From Velthaea sp965214335 (GTDB lineage: Bacteria; Vulcanimicrobiota; Vulcanimicrobiia; Vulcanimicrobiales; Vulcanimicrobiaceae), in the NCBI GenBank assembly GCA_965214335.1, contig CBDCBO010000013.1:1-64000 (forward strand): DNA of 64,000 nucleotides. The letters are read 5' to 3'. The notes beneath the pieces were generated by a model. That model made no database searches, had not been told where the DNA came from, and saw only the letters and a program-made list of their open reading frames with translations. How positions within the stretch are numbered: position 1 is the stretch's first letter; each line of letters starts with the position of its first letter. Both the position numbers and the translations under genes were made by a program. Positions 1 to 8,352 of the stretch are shown piece by piece.

Positions 1-710
1 TCGCACGTTCGCGCCACGACTCGCTGCACGCGATGCGCAATGCGAATCGCGAACTCGAAGCACTGCGCTCGTCCGAAGCGCACGCCCGCGAGCGCCAGCG
101 ACTGCTCGTGCAGGCGAACACGGTGCTCGCGCAAGTGAATTCCGACTTGCGTGCAGAGAACGACGCGCTGATCATCAACACTGAAGAAGCCGAAGCGGCG
201 ACGGAAGAAATCGAAACGCTCAACGAAGAGATGCAAGCGACAAACGAAGAACTCGAAACACTCAACGAGGAATTTCAAGCCACCATCGAAGAGCTCAACA
301 CGACGAACGACGAGCACGAAGCGCGCGCCCGCGAGACATACGATGCGCTGCAAGCGAAGGACGTCGAAATTGCAACCGCGCGGCTCGGCGCGGCGGCGCT
401 CGTTTCAATCGTCGACCGCTTGAACGTCGCTCTGGCCGCGGTTGCACCGGATGGAACGATCGTCGCCACGAACGAGATGTTTCGGCGCATTCAAGCCGGC
501 GCCCGCGAGAATTCGGTGCAAATCGACGACGACACGGGAGCGACGATCTCGCTCAACGTCGTCCTGCGGCGAGCCGGCGAGGGTCACGAGTTCGGCTTTA
601 CGTATCGCGCGATCGCGGCCGATCAAGCGCGCAGCGTGTATGCCGGCCGGACGCGGCCGCTCGGCGGCGAGAGCGGCGCACACGGGATGATCGAACTTAC
701 GCCGCAATAG
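1..710 (+). CDS. PAS/coiled-coil sensor protein, C-terminal part (5' end outside window)
   Basis: The frame is open to the left edge, so this is the 3' part of a longer gene; the first ATG inside is at 33. About residues 10-115 are a highly charged coiled coil with repeated motifs of the type TNEELETLNEE. This is the signature linker between CheR-like methyltransferase and PAS modules in CheB/CheR-PAS fusion proteins. After it comes a PAS-like segment (VDRLNVALAAVAPDGTIVATN and onward) to the stop. By family knowledge such proteins are signalling hubs that feed chemotaxis or two-component output. No histidine-kinase core follows. The stop abuts the stop of the convergent flagellar operon with no spacer. 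The class is fairly sure; the full architecture is not visible. Confidence 0.7.
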   Translation, partial: ARSRHDSLHAMRNANRELEALRSSEAHARERQRLLVQANTVLAQVNSDLRAENDALIINTEEAEAATEEIETLNEEMQATNEELETLNEEFQATIEELNTTNDEHEARARETYDALQAKDVEIATARLGAAALVSIVDRLNVALAAVAPDGTIVATNEMFRRIQAGARENSVQIDDDTGATISLNVVLRRAGEGHEFGFTYRAIAADQARSVYAGRTRPLGGESGAHGMIELTPQ

Positions 711-1358
711 TTAGGGCGCGGGCAACCCGGTGTCGACGGTGAGGCGCGCCGCGGTCTTCGCCGGAAGCGCGCTCATGATGTCCGAAACGGCATCGGCCGG
801 CATTTGACGCAACACTTGCTGGACGTACGCATCGGGCAGCGCTTTGATGATTTCGGCGGCCTTATCGGCGTCCATCCCGCTCCAGTACGCGGCGGTGCGC
901 TTCACGTCGTCGGAGACGACCACCGGAGTTGCTTTCGCGGCCGGCGTCGGTGACGGTGCCGGCGACGCTTGAAGTTGGGTGACCTGCGCTTGCAGCTGCG
1001 CGATTTGGGCGTCTTTGGCTTGAGCGGCTTTACGGTCGCTTTCGACCGTGTCGCTCAAACGCTTGGCAGCGGCGGCCGGATCGGCGTTAACCGTCGCCCC
1101 TTTGCCGGCCGGCGCTTTCTCGAACCGCGCGAAAAGCGGTTTGAGCGGGCCTTGCGCCAGCATGCCGCGCGTCGGCGGCAACGCGACGGCGAGAACGATC
1201 GCGGCCACGAGCGCTACCGGAATGAGAATAAAAATGAGGTTCACGCCCTTTTTCTGAGGCGCTTTAGCGTTCTTGGCCGGCTTCGCGGCTTGGTCGGATT
1301 TGGACGGTTTGCCGGCCGGCGCGGCAGCTTCGGCCGTAGCCGCGGTTTTTTCGCTCAC
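711..1358 (-). CDS. MotE-like flagellar accessory protein (MgtE N-terminal-type domain)
   Basis: This is a 215-residue protein. It has a Lys/Ala-rich cytoplasmic N-terminus (1-38), one membrane segment (about 40-61) and an Ala/Gln coiled coil (about 95-130). After a Pro/Thr linker there is a C-terminal helical domain with the DADKAAEIIKALPDAYVQQV pattern of the MgtE-N/FliG-like fold. The family (COG3334, MotE-like) sits next to fliJ in many flagellar operons. In rhizobia MotE is a periplasmic chaperone for MotC; elsewhere its job is unclear. The start overlaps the end of fliJ by four bases (ATGA), so it is the last gene of the operon. Family assignment is good; the role here is inferred. Confidence 0.72.
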   Translation of the reverse strand: MSEKTAATAEAAAPAGKPSKSDQAAKPAKNAKAPQKKGVNLIFILIPVALVAAIVLAVALPPTRGMLAQGPLKPLFARFEKAPAGKGATVNADPAAAAKRLSDTVESDRKAAQAKDAQIAQLQAQVTQLQASPAPSPTPAAKATPVVVSDDVKRTAAYWSGMDADKAAEIIKALPDAYVQQVLRQMPADAVSDIMSALPAKTAARLTVDTGLPAP

Positions 1359-1816
1359 GCGCTATTCTCCCGTTCGTGCTGTACGCGCCCGTAGCGGCGC
1401 GCATTCTGATCGTCGACTTCACGTTGTTCAACGAGCGCTTCATCGGCCGTAAAGGCTTCGTGCCGGCGCGTCTTGAGCGTTTCGAGAACGCGTACATCGG
1501 TATGGGCCGTGACGAGTTTGTGTTGCGTTCGGCTGACCTCGGCATCGCAGGCGGCAACACGAATCTGTTGGTCTTCGATCGACCGGTCGAGGTACGCTAA
1601 GTGGGCGTAGGTGGCTCGCAAGGCATCCACATCGAAGGCCGTGTGGTCGCGCAACAGCAGATCGCGCTGCGCGTCGCGTTGCGCGTCCAAGGCATCCAGT
1701 TCGGACTGAGCCGCATTGCGTTCACGCTGCTTGGCGGCAAGTGCCAACTGGCGCTCGTCGAGCGTCCTGCGGCGTGCATCGAGTACAGGCTGCAGCCGAA
1801 ACCGAAACCGCGCCAT
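1355..1816 (-). CDS. fliJ: Flagellar export chaperone FliJ
   Basis: This is a 153-residue, almost wholly alpha-helical coiled-coil protein that opens with MARFRFRLQPVLDARRRTLD, the typical FliJ start (KFRLQ.VL..R). FliJ binds the FliI ATPase ring and FlhA and escorts export substrates. The length matches the family (about 145-155). The ATG overlaps the fliI stop by one base and the next gene overlaps its end by four, so the genes are translationally coupled. Sequence identity within FliJ is always low; the call rests on the N-terminal motif, the coiled coil and the position behind fliI. Confidence 0.85.
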   Translation of the reverse strand: MARFRFRLQPVLDARRRTLDERQLALAAKQRERNAAQSELDALDAQRDAQRDLLLRDHTAFDVDALRATYAHLAYLDRSIEDQQIRVAACDAEVSRTQHKLVTAHTDVRVLETLKTRRHEAFTADEALVEQREVDDQNARRYGRVQHERENSA

Positions 1817-3149
1817 CAGCCCATCGCCAAGAGCGCGCGTTCGGCGTCATCGAACGTCGATCGTTCGTTGATACCTTGGCGAAGAAACGCGCGAATTTCT
1901 TCGTAGCGTGCCAGCGCCAAATCGACTCGCGGATTGGAACCTGCGACGTAGGCGCCGATATTGATGAGATCTTCGGCTTCGCGATAGGTCGCCATCAGGT
2001 CGCGTACCGCCGATGCACAGGTCACGTGCTCGCGCGATACGACGTCGGTCATGACCCGGCTGACGGCTCGCCAAAACGTCGATCGCCGGATAGTGATTGG
2101 CCGCCGCGAGTTTGCGCGACAGCACGATATGACCGTCGAGGATCGACCGCACCGCATCCGCGACCGGCTCGTTCATATCGTCGCCGTCGACGAGCACGGT
2201 ATAAAGCCCGGTGATCGTTCCGCGTTCCGAGGTTCCGGCGCGTTCGAGCAGCTTGGGAAGCAAAGCGAAAACCGACGGCGTGTAGCCGCGCGTCGTCGTC
2301 GGCTCACCGATGGCTAAACCGATTTCGCGCTGAGCCATAGCGAAGCGGGTGACGCTATCCATCATGAGCATCACATCCAAACCGTCATCGCGAAAATACT
2401 CAGCGATGCGGGTCGCGACAAAGGCCGCTTTGATGCGGACGAGCGCCGGCTGATCGCTGGTCGCGACGATAACGACCGACCGCCGTAAGCCCGCTTCGCC
2501 GAGATCCCGCTCGACGAAGTCGCGGACTTCTTTACCGCGTTCACCGACGAGCGCAATGACGTTGACGTCGGCCTCGGTATTGCGCGCGATCATGCCCAGC
2601 ACGGTCGACTTGCCGACGCCGCTGCCGGCAAATATGCCGACGCGCTGACCGCGGCCGCAGCTCAAGAGTCCGTCGATGGCACGAACGCCCAGCGATAGCG
2701 GCGTATCGACCCGGCGGCGCGTCAACGCGCTCGGTGGAACGCCGGTGATTTGCGCCGACACCGCATTGGGAATGCGGCCTTTTGCCGTCGAGCGGCCGGC
2801 CCAGTCCGTCGAGCACCCGGCCCAGGAGCGCAGGCGACAGCGCGACCTGTAGCGGCTTGCCCAGCGACACCACATCAGAACCGGCGCTGATACCGCCGAG
2901 CTCGCCCAGCGGCATGAGCAGCACATGGCGGTCGCGGAACCCGACCGCTTCAGCCACGACCGGATCGGCATTGCGTTTATAGATGATGTGAGCCGTCTCA
3001 CCAATCGACATTGACGGTCCGTTCGACTCGACCACGACGCCGATGACTTGCCGAACTTTTCCATTCTGACGAATCAGATCGGCGGCCCGCAAATCAGCTA
3101 AATAGCGGTTCGCGGAAAATGGCGGGGCAGCCGATTTTTCAGGCGGCAT
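1816..3149 (-). pseudogene. fliI: Flagellar export ATPase FliI, interrupted by two single-base insertions
   Basis: Three consecutive reading frames together give one complete FliI of about 440 residues. Frame 1 (3149 to about 2783) has the beta-barrel N-terminus up to LGRPLDGK. Frame 2 (about 2780 to 2066) holds Walker A GSGVGKST, GERGKEVRDF, the Walker B-type DVMLMMDSVTRFAMA, and ends at AIDVLAS. Frame 3 (about 2064 to 1816) continues VSRVMTDVVS to the C-terminus. The first shift is an extra A in an AAAA run (TTTT at 2780-2783 on the plus strand). The second is an extra base in the GG at 2065-2066. Removing both restores family-consistent sequence with no loss. FliI powers type III flagellar export. 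The rest of the operon is intact, so these look more like consensus errors than decay, but real inactivation cannot be excluded. Confidence 0.9.
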
Positions 3150-3157
3150 GGCGGGCC

Positions 3158-4042
3158 TTACGATGCTCGGGTGGCCGGGAACGGCTCGCCGTCGCGGGCG
3201 GCGGCGGCCGGTTCGGCGGCCGGCGTCACGACGACGACGTCGTCAACGATATGCAGGATGTTGCGCACCTCGTTGAGTTGAGTCGAAATTTTGGCATCGA
3301 TGCTGCCGGCATCGGTTTCGAGAATAACTCCGCCGCGATCGACGCGTTGATCTTCAATCACGCGCATCGTGCGCACGTCGCCGAGCGCTAAGAGCTCGTC
3401 GCGATGCCCGCGCATGCGTTCGATATCGGCCGGATTGACCCGCACGGTGATCTTATCGCGGTCCACGATGCGCGCGATGGCGGCCTTCGCCATTTCCACC
3501 ACCACGCCGCCGTCGAGTGCGATCTGCTGGTGCAGCACACGTTCGGCAATGCCGACCGCGAGCCGAACGAGTTCGGGTTCGGCCGACGCCAGCAACACGT
3601 GCCGCTCGTCACGCACCGCCGTGATGAGTTCGCGCAGCGACTCGAGCATGTCGGCCATCTCCGTTTGGGCCGCCGCCAAACCATCCGTATAACCGGCGTC
3701 GCGACCGTCGCGCCGGGCCGCTTGCGCAAGCTCCGCCGCTTGGCGCTCGGCGTCGCCGGCAATGCCGCGGGCGCGCTCCTCGGCCTCGGTGACGATCGTC
3801 TCGGCACTCCGCGCGGCGGTGTCGATGACTTCTTGCGCTTGCGCCGCGATGGCGTCGAAATCGATCGCTGGTTCGTATGACTGGGCAGCCGATTCGTCGC
3901 CGGCGACAGCGACGCCGCCGCCGTCGAACTCGTCGCTCCAGAGGTCCGCGCCATCGGTGTACGACGCTGCGGAAACCAGCGGTGGCGGCGCTACGGAATA
4001 GCGCTCCTCGCTTTCCGCCGAACCTTTGATGACTCTGCCCAC
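3158..4042 (-). CDS. fliH: Flagellar assembly protein FliH
   Basis: This is a 294-residue FliH, the dimeric stator-like regulator that tethers FliI to the C-ring. The N-terminus (1-65) is low-complexity. Residues about 65-130 form a long Ala/Glu-rich helix, and about 145-270 match the FliH/YscL C-terminal domain (ELVRLAVGIAERVLHQQI, then KITVRVNPADIERM and GGVILETDAGSIDAKISTQL). It starts with GTG, 8 bases after the fliG stop, and ends 8 bases before the fliI ATG. The tail after about 275 is an Ala/Pro-rich extension. Confident assignment. Confidence 0.92.
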   Translation of the reverse strand: MGRVIKGSAESEERYSVAPPPLVSAASYTDGADLWSDEFDGGGVAVAGDESAAQSYEPAIDFDAIAAQAQEVIDTAARSAETIVTEAEERARGIAGDAERQAAELAQAARRDGRDAGYTDGLAAAQTEMADMLESLRELITAVRDERHVLLASAEPELVRLAVGIAERVLHQQIALDGGVVVEMAKAAIARIVDRDKITVRVNPADIERMRGHRDELLALGDVRTMRVIEDQRVDRGGVILETDAGSIDAKISTQLNEVRNILHIVDDVVVVTPAAEPAAAARDGEPFPATRAS

Positions 4043-4050
4043 AGCGATCG

Positions 4051-5148
4051 TTAGACCAACGCTTCGTCTTTGGAACCGCGCGCGATCTGAATTTGGCCTT
4101 GTTCCTCGAGCGTGCGCACCACATCGACGATTTTGCTCTGCGCTTTACCGACTTCGGACATGCGTTTGGCACCCAGAATCTCGATGTCTTCTTTGAGCGT
4201 CGCAGCGGCTCGGGTCGACATATTTTTATAAATGTGTTCGAGCAGCTCTTCGTTGGCGGTCTTGAGCGCCAACGCGAGATCTTTGCCGTCGACTTCCTTG
4301 AGCACGCGCTGAACGGCGCGATCGTCGATATTGATAATGTCTTCGAAGACGAAGAGCAGGCTCTTGACTTCCTCGGCGATCGCCGGATCGCGCTTCTGCA
4401 GACCTTCGAGAATGTTGCGTTCGGTTTGGCGATCGACGTAGCCCATAACCGTCGCGAGCGATTGAACGCCGCCCGCTTTGGTGGAATCCGAACCGCTCAC
4501 AAGTAACCGCCGTCCGAGTAATTCATCGAGTTGCTCCAAAATTTCGGGTGCCGTCTTTTGCAAGATCGCAATGCGCATCGCGACTTCGCCCTGCAGTTCG
4601 GGGTCGAGCGCCGAAAGCACGGCGCCGGCCGATTCGGACTGCATGTAGACGCAAATGAGGGCGATCGTTTGCGGATGCTCTTCTTTGATGAACTCCAAGA
4701 GCGCCGCAGGCTCGGTCTTCTTGACGAGCTCGAGCGGATTGTCGTGTTTGAGCGCGGCGAACAACCGGCTCGTCACGTCATCGGCTTGACCGGCGCCGAA
4801 CGAGCGTTCCAAGATTTCCTTGGCGTACTCGATTCCGCCCTCGTTGATGTATTTGAGCGCGATCGCGCGCTGGTATGCTTCCTGGATGACGGCATCGCGC
4901 TTCTCGATTGAAACGGTTGAGATCTTCGCAATCTCGAGCACGATGAGCTCGACTTCATCCTGACGCAAATATTTAAATAACTTCGCCGATAGATCGAGGC
5001 CCAGCGTGATCATGAGGATCGCGGCTTTTTCCGGCCCCGCGATGTCACGACTGACCGGTGCGTTGAACTCCTGCGCGAACGGCATCGGAACGCTGTTGAA
5101 ACCGGTATCCGTTTGACCGCCGATCGGGCCGTCGCTGATCATTGACAT
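4051..5148 (-). CDS. fliG: Flagellar motor switch protein FliG
   Basis: This is a 365-residue FliG, the C-ring subunit that contacts FliF and the stator. After an unusual 35-residue extension the FliG-N domain begins at SRDIAGPEKAAILMITLGLD. The middle domain carries the EEHPQTIALI motif. FliG-C carries the conserved charged torque helix region (FVFEDIINIDDRAVQRVLKEVD). The start codon ATG at 5148 lies 6 bases after the fliF stop, giving the standard fliF-fliG order. Length is slightly above the usual 330-345 because of the N-terminal extension. Very confident. Confidence 0.96.
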   Translation of the reverse strand: MSMISDGPIGGQTDTGFNSVPMPFAQEFNAPVSRDIAGPEKAAILMITLGLDLSAKLFKYLRQDEVELIVLEIAKISTVSIEKRDAVIQEAYQRAIALKYINEGGIEYAKEILERSFGAGQADDVTSRLFAALKHDNPLELVKKTEPAALLEFIKEEHPQTIALICVYMQSESAGAVLSALDPELQGEVAMRIAILQKTAPEILEQLDELLGRRLLVSGSDSTKAGGVQSLATVMGYVDRQTERNILEGLQKRDPAIAEEVKSLLFVFEDIINIDDRAVQRVLKEVDGKDLALALKTANEELLEHIYKNMSTRAAATLKEDIEILGAKRMSEVGKAQSKIVDVVRTLEEQGQIQIARGSKDEALV

Positions 5149-5154
5149 GGTCTG

Positions 5155-6906
5155 TTACTCCGCAAGCCAGAGCTTAACGAGTTTAGCGATACTGTCGGGA
5201 TTTTCGTTCGCGACATTCGTGACGTATTCGATCATCTGTTCGCGGGTCAAATCGGCGGCCGAGCGGATCGGCGCGGCAAGAGCGGTTGCGCCTTCGAGCA
5301 TCGGCACGCCGTCGAAGGACGGCAGCTCCGCGGCCAACGTCGAGTCGAACGACGGCAGGTCCGGCTGCGACGCAATCTCGATCGGCTTGCGGCGGCGGAG
5401 TTTGAGGGCGATGAAGCCGGCGACGCCCAGCGCCAGAATCCCGGCAACGGCAATGACCGCGGCGGCAGGTAGCCCGAAGATGGTTTGCACGCGTTCGACG
5501 ACCGGTTCGGCGAGCGGTGCGAACGGAATCGCCTCGACCGATATCTGATCGCCGCGATTGGGGTCGATGCCGGCGGCCGCGGCGACCACGTTGCGGATTT
5601 TGGCAATGTCGGCTGCGGCGAGCACATATTGCGGCGTTACCGCTGCGGCGCCCGCCGGAGTCGTCGCAGCGGCTGCCGCGGCAGCCGGGACGTTGACGAG
5701 CACGGCGACGCTTTCGCGGGTTAATTTACCGGGCGCGTCAACGTGTTTCGCGTTTTGTTCCGTAACGTCGTAATTTACCGTCGACTTGGATTTCTTATAA
5801 TTTCCCGTACCGCTCGCGGCAGGCGCGGCTTGATACGTCGGCACCGTGTTGCTGGTCGTGCCGGGGATCCCGCTCGGACCCTTGCCGGGCGGGGCCCCGG
5901 TATAGGCTTCCTTCTCGTTTTGCTGCGAAAGAATCGTGCCTTGCGGGGCGTACGTTTTGGATTCGCTCTCGTTGGCGTCGAAACTCATATCGGTTGCCAC
6001 ACGCACGGCTGAACGATGCGGCCCAATCACGGCGTCGAGCAACCCTTGAATGTTTTCTTGCAGGTTCGACTCGTAATGTTGTTTTGCCACGAGCTGATCT
6101 TGGGTGAGTTTTAGCGCGCCCGCTTGCGCACTCAAACTCGAATCGCTCGGATCGTTGGCGGACGGCACGAGAACGTTACCGTCTTGATTGACGATCGTGA
6201 CGTGGTCGGGCTTGAGACCCTCGACCGAATTGGAAACCAACTGCGTGATGCCGCGGACTTCCGTCGGCCCGAGCTGCATACCGGGTTTGGTTTTGATTGC
6301 AACCGATGCCGTTGTCGGTTCTTGGGTCGAGCTATACAATGATGCTTCCGGCGAAGCGATATGGACGCGAGCCGATTCGACCGGTGTCAAACCGGCGATC
6401 GTGCGCTGCAATTCACCTTCGGTCGCGCGTTGCTTGGCGATCTTTTCTTGAAAATCGGTCATGCCGAAATTCACTTTATCGAAGAGCTCGTAGCCCGAGC
6501 CGCCGCCCTTGACGACACCGTCGCCGGCCAGTAGCACGCGCTCTTCGTACACGCTCTCTTGGGGTACGGAGATCGTCGTGCCGCCGGTGCTCAGACGATA
6601 CGGTATTTTACCGTCTTTGAGTTTCGTCACGACGGCGCTGGCATCGTCGGCGCTCAGATTGGCGAACAGCACGCCATACTCGGGGCCGCGCATACGCATC
6701 GAGGCGAAAATCACCAGCCCAACGACGAGCGCGCCGCCGAGCACACCGATCAGAATTCGGACGGCGTTGTTTTGTGCGCCCCAGAGATCGCGCAGTCGCT
6801 GCGATACATTCGCAAACGACGACGTTAAGGTATCCAAATGTGACCCTGCGCGAAAGCGTAAAGACGCTTCGCCGGCGTGCCCACCGTGGCCATGATCGCC
6901 GGACAT
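5155..6906 (-). CDS. fliF: Flagellar MS-ring protein FliF
   Basis: This is a 583-residue FliF. It has a cytoplasmic N-terminus, a membrane segment near 47-67 (AVRILIGVLGGALVVGLVIF) and ring-building motifs YGVLFANLSADDASAVVTKL and IPYRL. The secretin-like RBM domains run to about 440 with an Ala-rich loop, a second membrane helix lies near 478-500, and a short cytoplasmic tail ends in LVKLWLAE and binds FliG. The MS ring is the first flagellar structure to assemble. It is the first gene of the minus-strand operon. Its upstream space (6907-7009) contains a possible flagellar-sigma promoter. The N-terminal MSGDHGHGGHAGEA is His-rich, an oddity of this copy. Confidence 0.95.
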   Translation of the reverse strand: MSGDHGHGGHAGEASLRFRAGSHLDTLTSSFANVSQRLRDLWGAQNNAVRILIGVLGGALVVGLVIFASMRMRGPEYGVLFANLSADDASAVVTKLKDGKIPYRLSTGGTTISVPQESVYEERVLLAGDGVVKGGGSGYELFDKVNFGMTDFQEKIAKQRATEGELQRTIAGLTPVESARVHIASPEASLYSSTQEPTTASVAIKTKPGMQLGPTEVRGITQLVSNSVEGLKPDHVTIVNQDGNVLVPSANDPSDSSLSAQAGALKLTQDQLVAKQHYESNLQENIQGLLDAVIGPHRSAVRVATDMSFDANESESKTYAPQGTILSQQNEKEAYTGAPPGKGPSGIPGTTSNTVPTYQAAPAASGTGNYKKSKSTVNYDVTEQNAKHVDAPGKLTRESVAVLVNVPAAAAAAATTPAGAAAVTPQYVLAAADIAKIRNVVAAAAGIDPNRGDQISVEAIPFAPLAEPVVERVQTIFGLPAAAVIAVAGILALGVAGFIALKLRRRKPIEIASQPDLPSFDSTLAAELPSFDGVPMLEGATALAAPIRSAADLTREQMIEYVTNVANENPDSIAKLVKLWLAE

Positions 6907-6924
6907 CCGAGTCCGACCATCTTT

Positions 6925-6952
6925 CTATCGGCTCGGCGATTTGCGAATCTTA
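6925..6952 (-). promoter_or_regulatory. Candidate FliA (sigma-28)-type promoter for the fliF operon
   Basis: Read on the minus strand the element is TAAG, 16 bases, GCCGATAG, against the sigma-28 consensus TAAA-N15-GCCGATAA. It lies 18-46 bases upstream of the fliF ATG in the only gap before the operon. Similar 8-mers occur by chance inside coding regions of this window, so position is the main support. Confidence 0.35.
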
Positions 6953-7009
6953 CCTCGCTGACGATTCGTCACGTCGAGGGCACACCCGCACCATGGGCTT
7001 AACGCAAAC

Positions 7010-8299
7010 TTAGCGCACCGCGGCGAACGCCGAACGCTCGGGCCCAACGGAGATGAGTGCCACCGGCACGCCGAGGTATGCCCCGATCTGCGCAACGTAG
7101 GCTTGAGCCGGCCCGGGCAGATCGCGCGCGTCCCGGACGTCGCTGATATCCTGCGGCCAACCCGCGAAGTAGGTGATATCGACGCGCAGTTCGGGATCGC
7201 CCATGGCCTCGACGCCGCACGGCCGGCCATCTGCGCGACGGTACCCGGTCACAACGCCGATCTGCTCGAAGCCGGACAGCACGTCGAGCTTCGTTAAAAT
7301 AACGTGCGATAATCCGTTGAGCCGAACCGCGTAGCGCGCCGCGACGGCATCAAACCAGCCGCAGCGTCGCGGCCGGCCGGTGACGACGCCGAATTCGCGA
7401 CCGGCACTGCGTAAACGCTCGCCGACCGAGTCGCCCAGTTCGGACGGAAATGGACCGCTACCGACGCGGGTGGCATAGGCTTTGGCGATTCCCACCACAT
7501 TGCCCACCATCCGCGGCCCGACGCCCAAGCCCGTTAGCGCACCGCCGGCGATGGTGCTCGAACTTGTCACGTAGGGGTAACTGCCGTAGCCGACGTCGAG
7601 CAGCGTTCCTTGCGCGCCTTCGGCCAGCACGCGCTGGCCGGCTTCGAGTGCCTCGTGCAAATATGCGACACCATCGACGACGTGCGGCAGCAGCGTCCGC
7701 GCGAGCACGAGCGTCTCGGAAACAACGTCTTCTTCGCGCGGCACGTCACCGGCGCGGGCGAAGAGTGATGCCCGCGTGAGCATCGCTTGCCGAATCTTTT
7801 GGGCGCAGACTTCAGGCCGGCTCAGATCGCCGAAGGTGACGCCCATCCGGCCGACGCGGTCGATATAGGCGGGACCAATCCCGCGCCCGGTCGTGCCGAT
7901 GGCGCCCGCGCCGCGCTCCCGTTCGCTGAGCCGGTCGAGCGCCGCGTGATAGGGGAAGACGACGTGCGCGCGATCCGAGATGCTGATGCGCGAAATGTCG
8001 ACGCCGGCCGCCGACAGCGTGGCCAACTCGTCGACCAGCCCCCGCAAGCCCACCACGGTTCCGCCACCGATGAACAGCCGAGTCGATGGCACCAGCGCGC
8101 CGGAGGGCACGATCCGCAGAGCCAGTTTTTTTCCGCCGACCTCAATCGAGTGCCCGGCATTGTCGCCGCCGCCGAAGCGCGCCACGATATCGTAATCGTC
8201 GGCCATCAAGTCGACGACGCGGCCTTTTCCCTCGTCCCCCCACTGAATTCCGACGGCGATGTCGAGCGGGCGGTCGGGTTGATGGGGAAGCGTTATCAT
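7010..8299 (-). CDS. purA: Adenylosuccinate synthetase
   Basis: This is a 429-residue enzyme that joins IMP and aspartate with GTP, the first committed step to AMP. Diagnostic motifs are the GTP-binding loop QWGDEGKGRVVD near residues 19-30 (catalytic Asp and Lys), GGDNAGHS near 44-51 (catalytic His), the signature GTTGRGIGPAY and the C-terminal KLDVLSGFEQIGV. Length matches the bacterial family (about 430). It is separated by 103 bases from the flagellar operon and by 53 from the GH16 gene upstream, all on the same strand. A housekeeping gene; the assignment is certain. Confidence 0.97.
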   Translation of the reverse strand: MITLPHQPDRPLDIAVGIQWGDEGKGRVVDLMADDYDIVARFGGGDNAGHSIEVGGKKLALRIVPSGALVPSTRLFIGGGTVVGLRGLVDELATLSAAGVDISRISISDRAHVVFPYHAALDRLSERERGAGAIGTTGRGIGPAYIDRVGRMGVTFGDLSRPEVCAQKIRQAMLTRASLFARAGDVPREEDVVSETLVLARTLLPHVVDGVAYLHEALEAGQRVLAEGAQGTLLDVGYGSYPYVTSSSTIAGGALTGLGVGPRMVGNVVGIAKAYATRVGSGPFPSELGDSVGERLRSAGREFGVVTGRPRRCGWFDAVAARYAVRLNGLSHVILTKLDVLSGFEQIGVVTGYRRADGRPCGVEAMGDPELRVDITYFAGWPQDISDVRDARDLPGPAQAYVAQIGAYLGVPVALISVGPERSAFAAVR

Positions 8300-8352
8300 T
8301 GCCCGGACTAGCTTCGCCGGAGATTGACATTCGCCGGTCGGGTTCGACGCCG

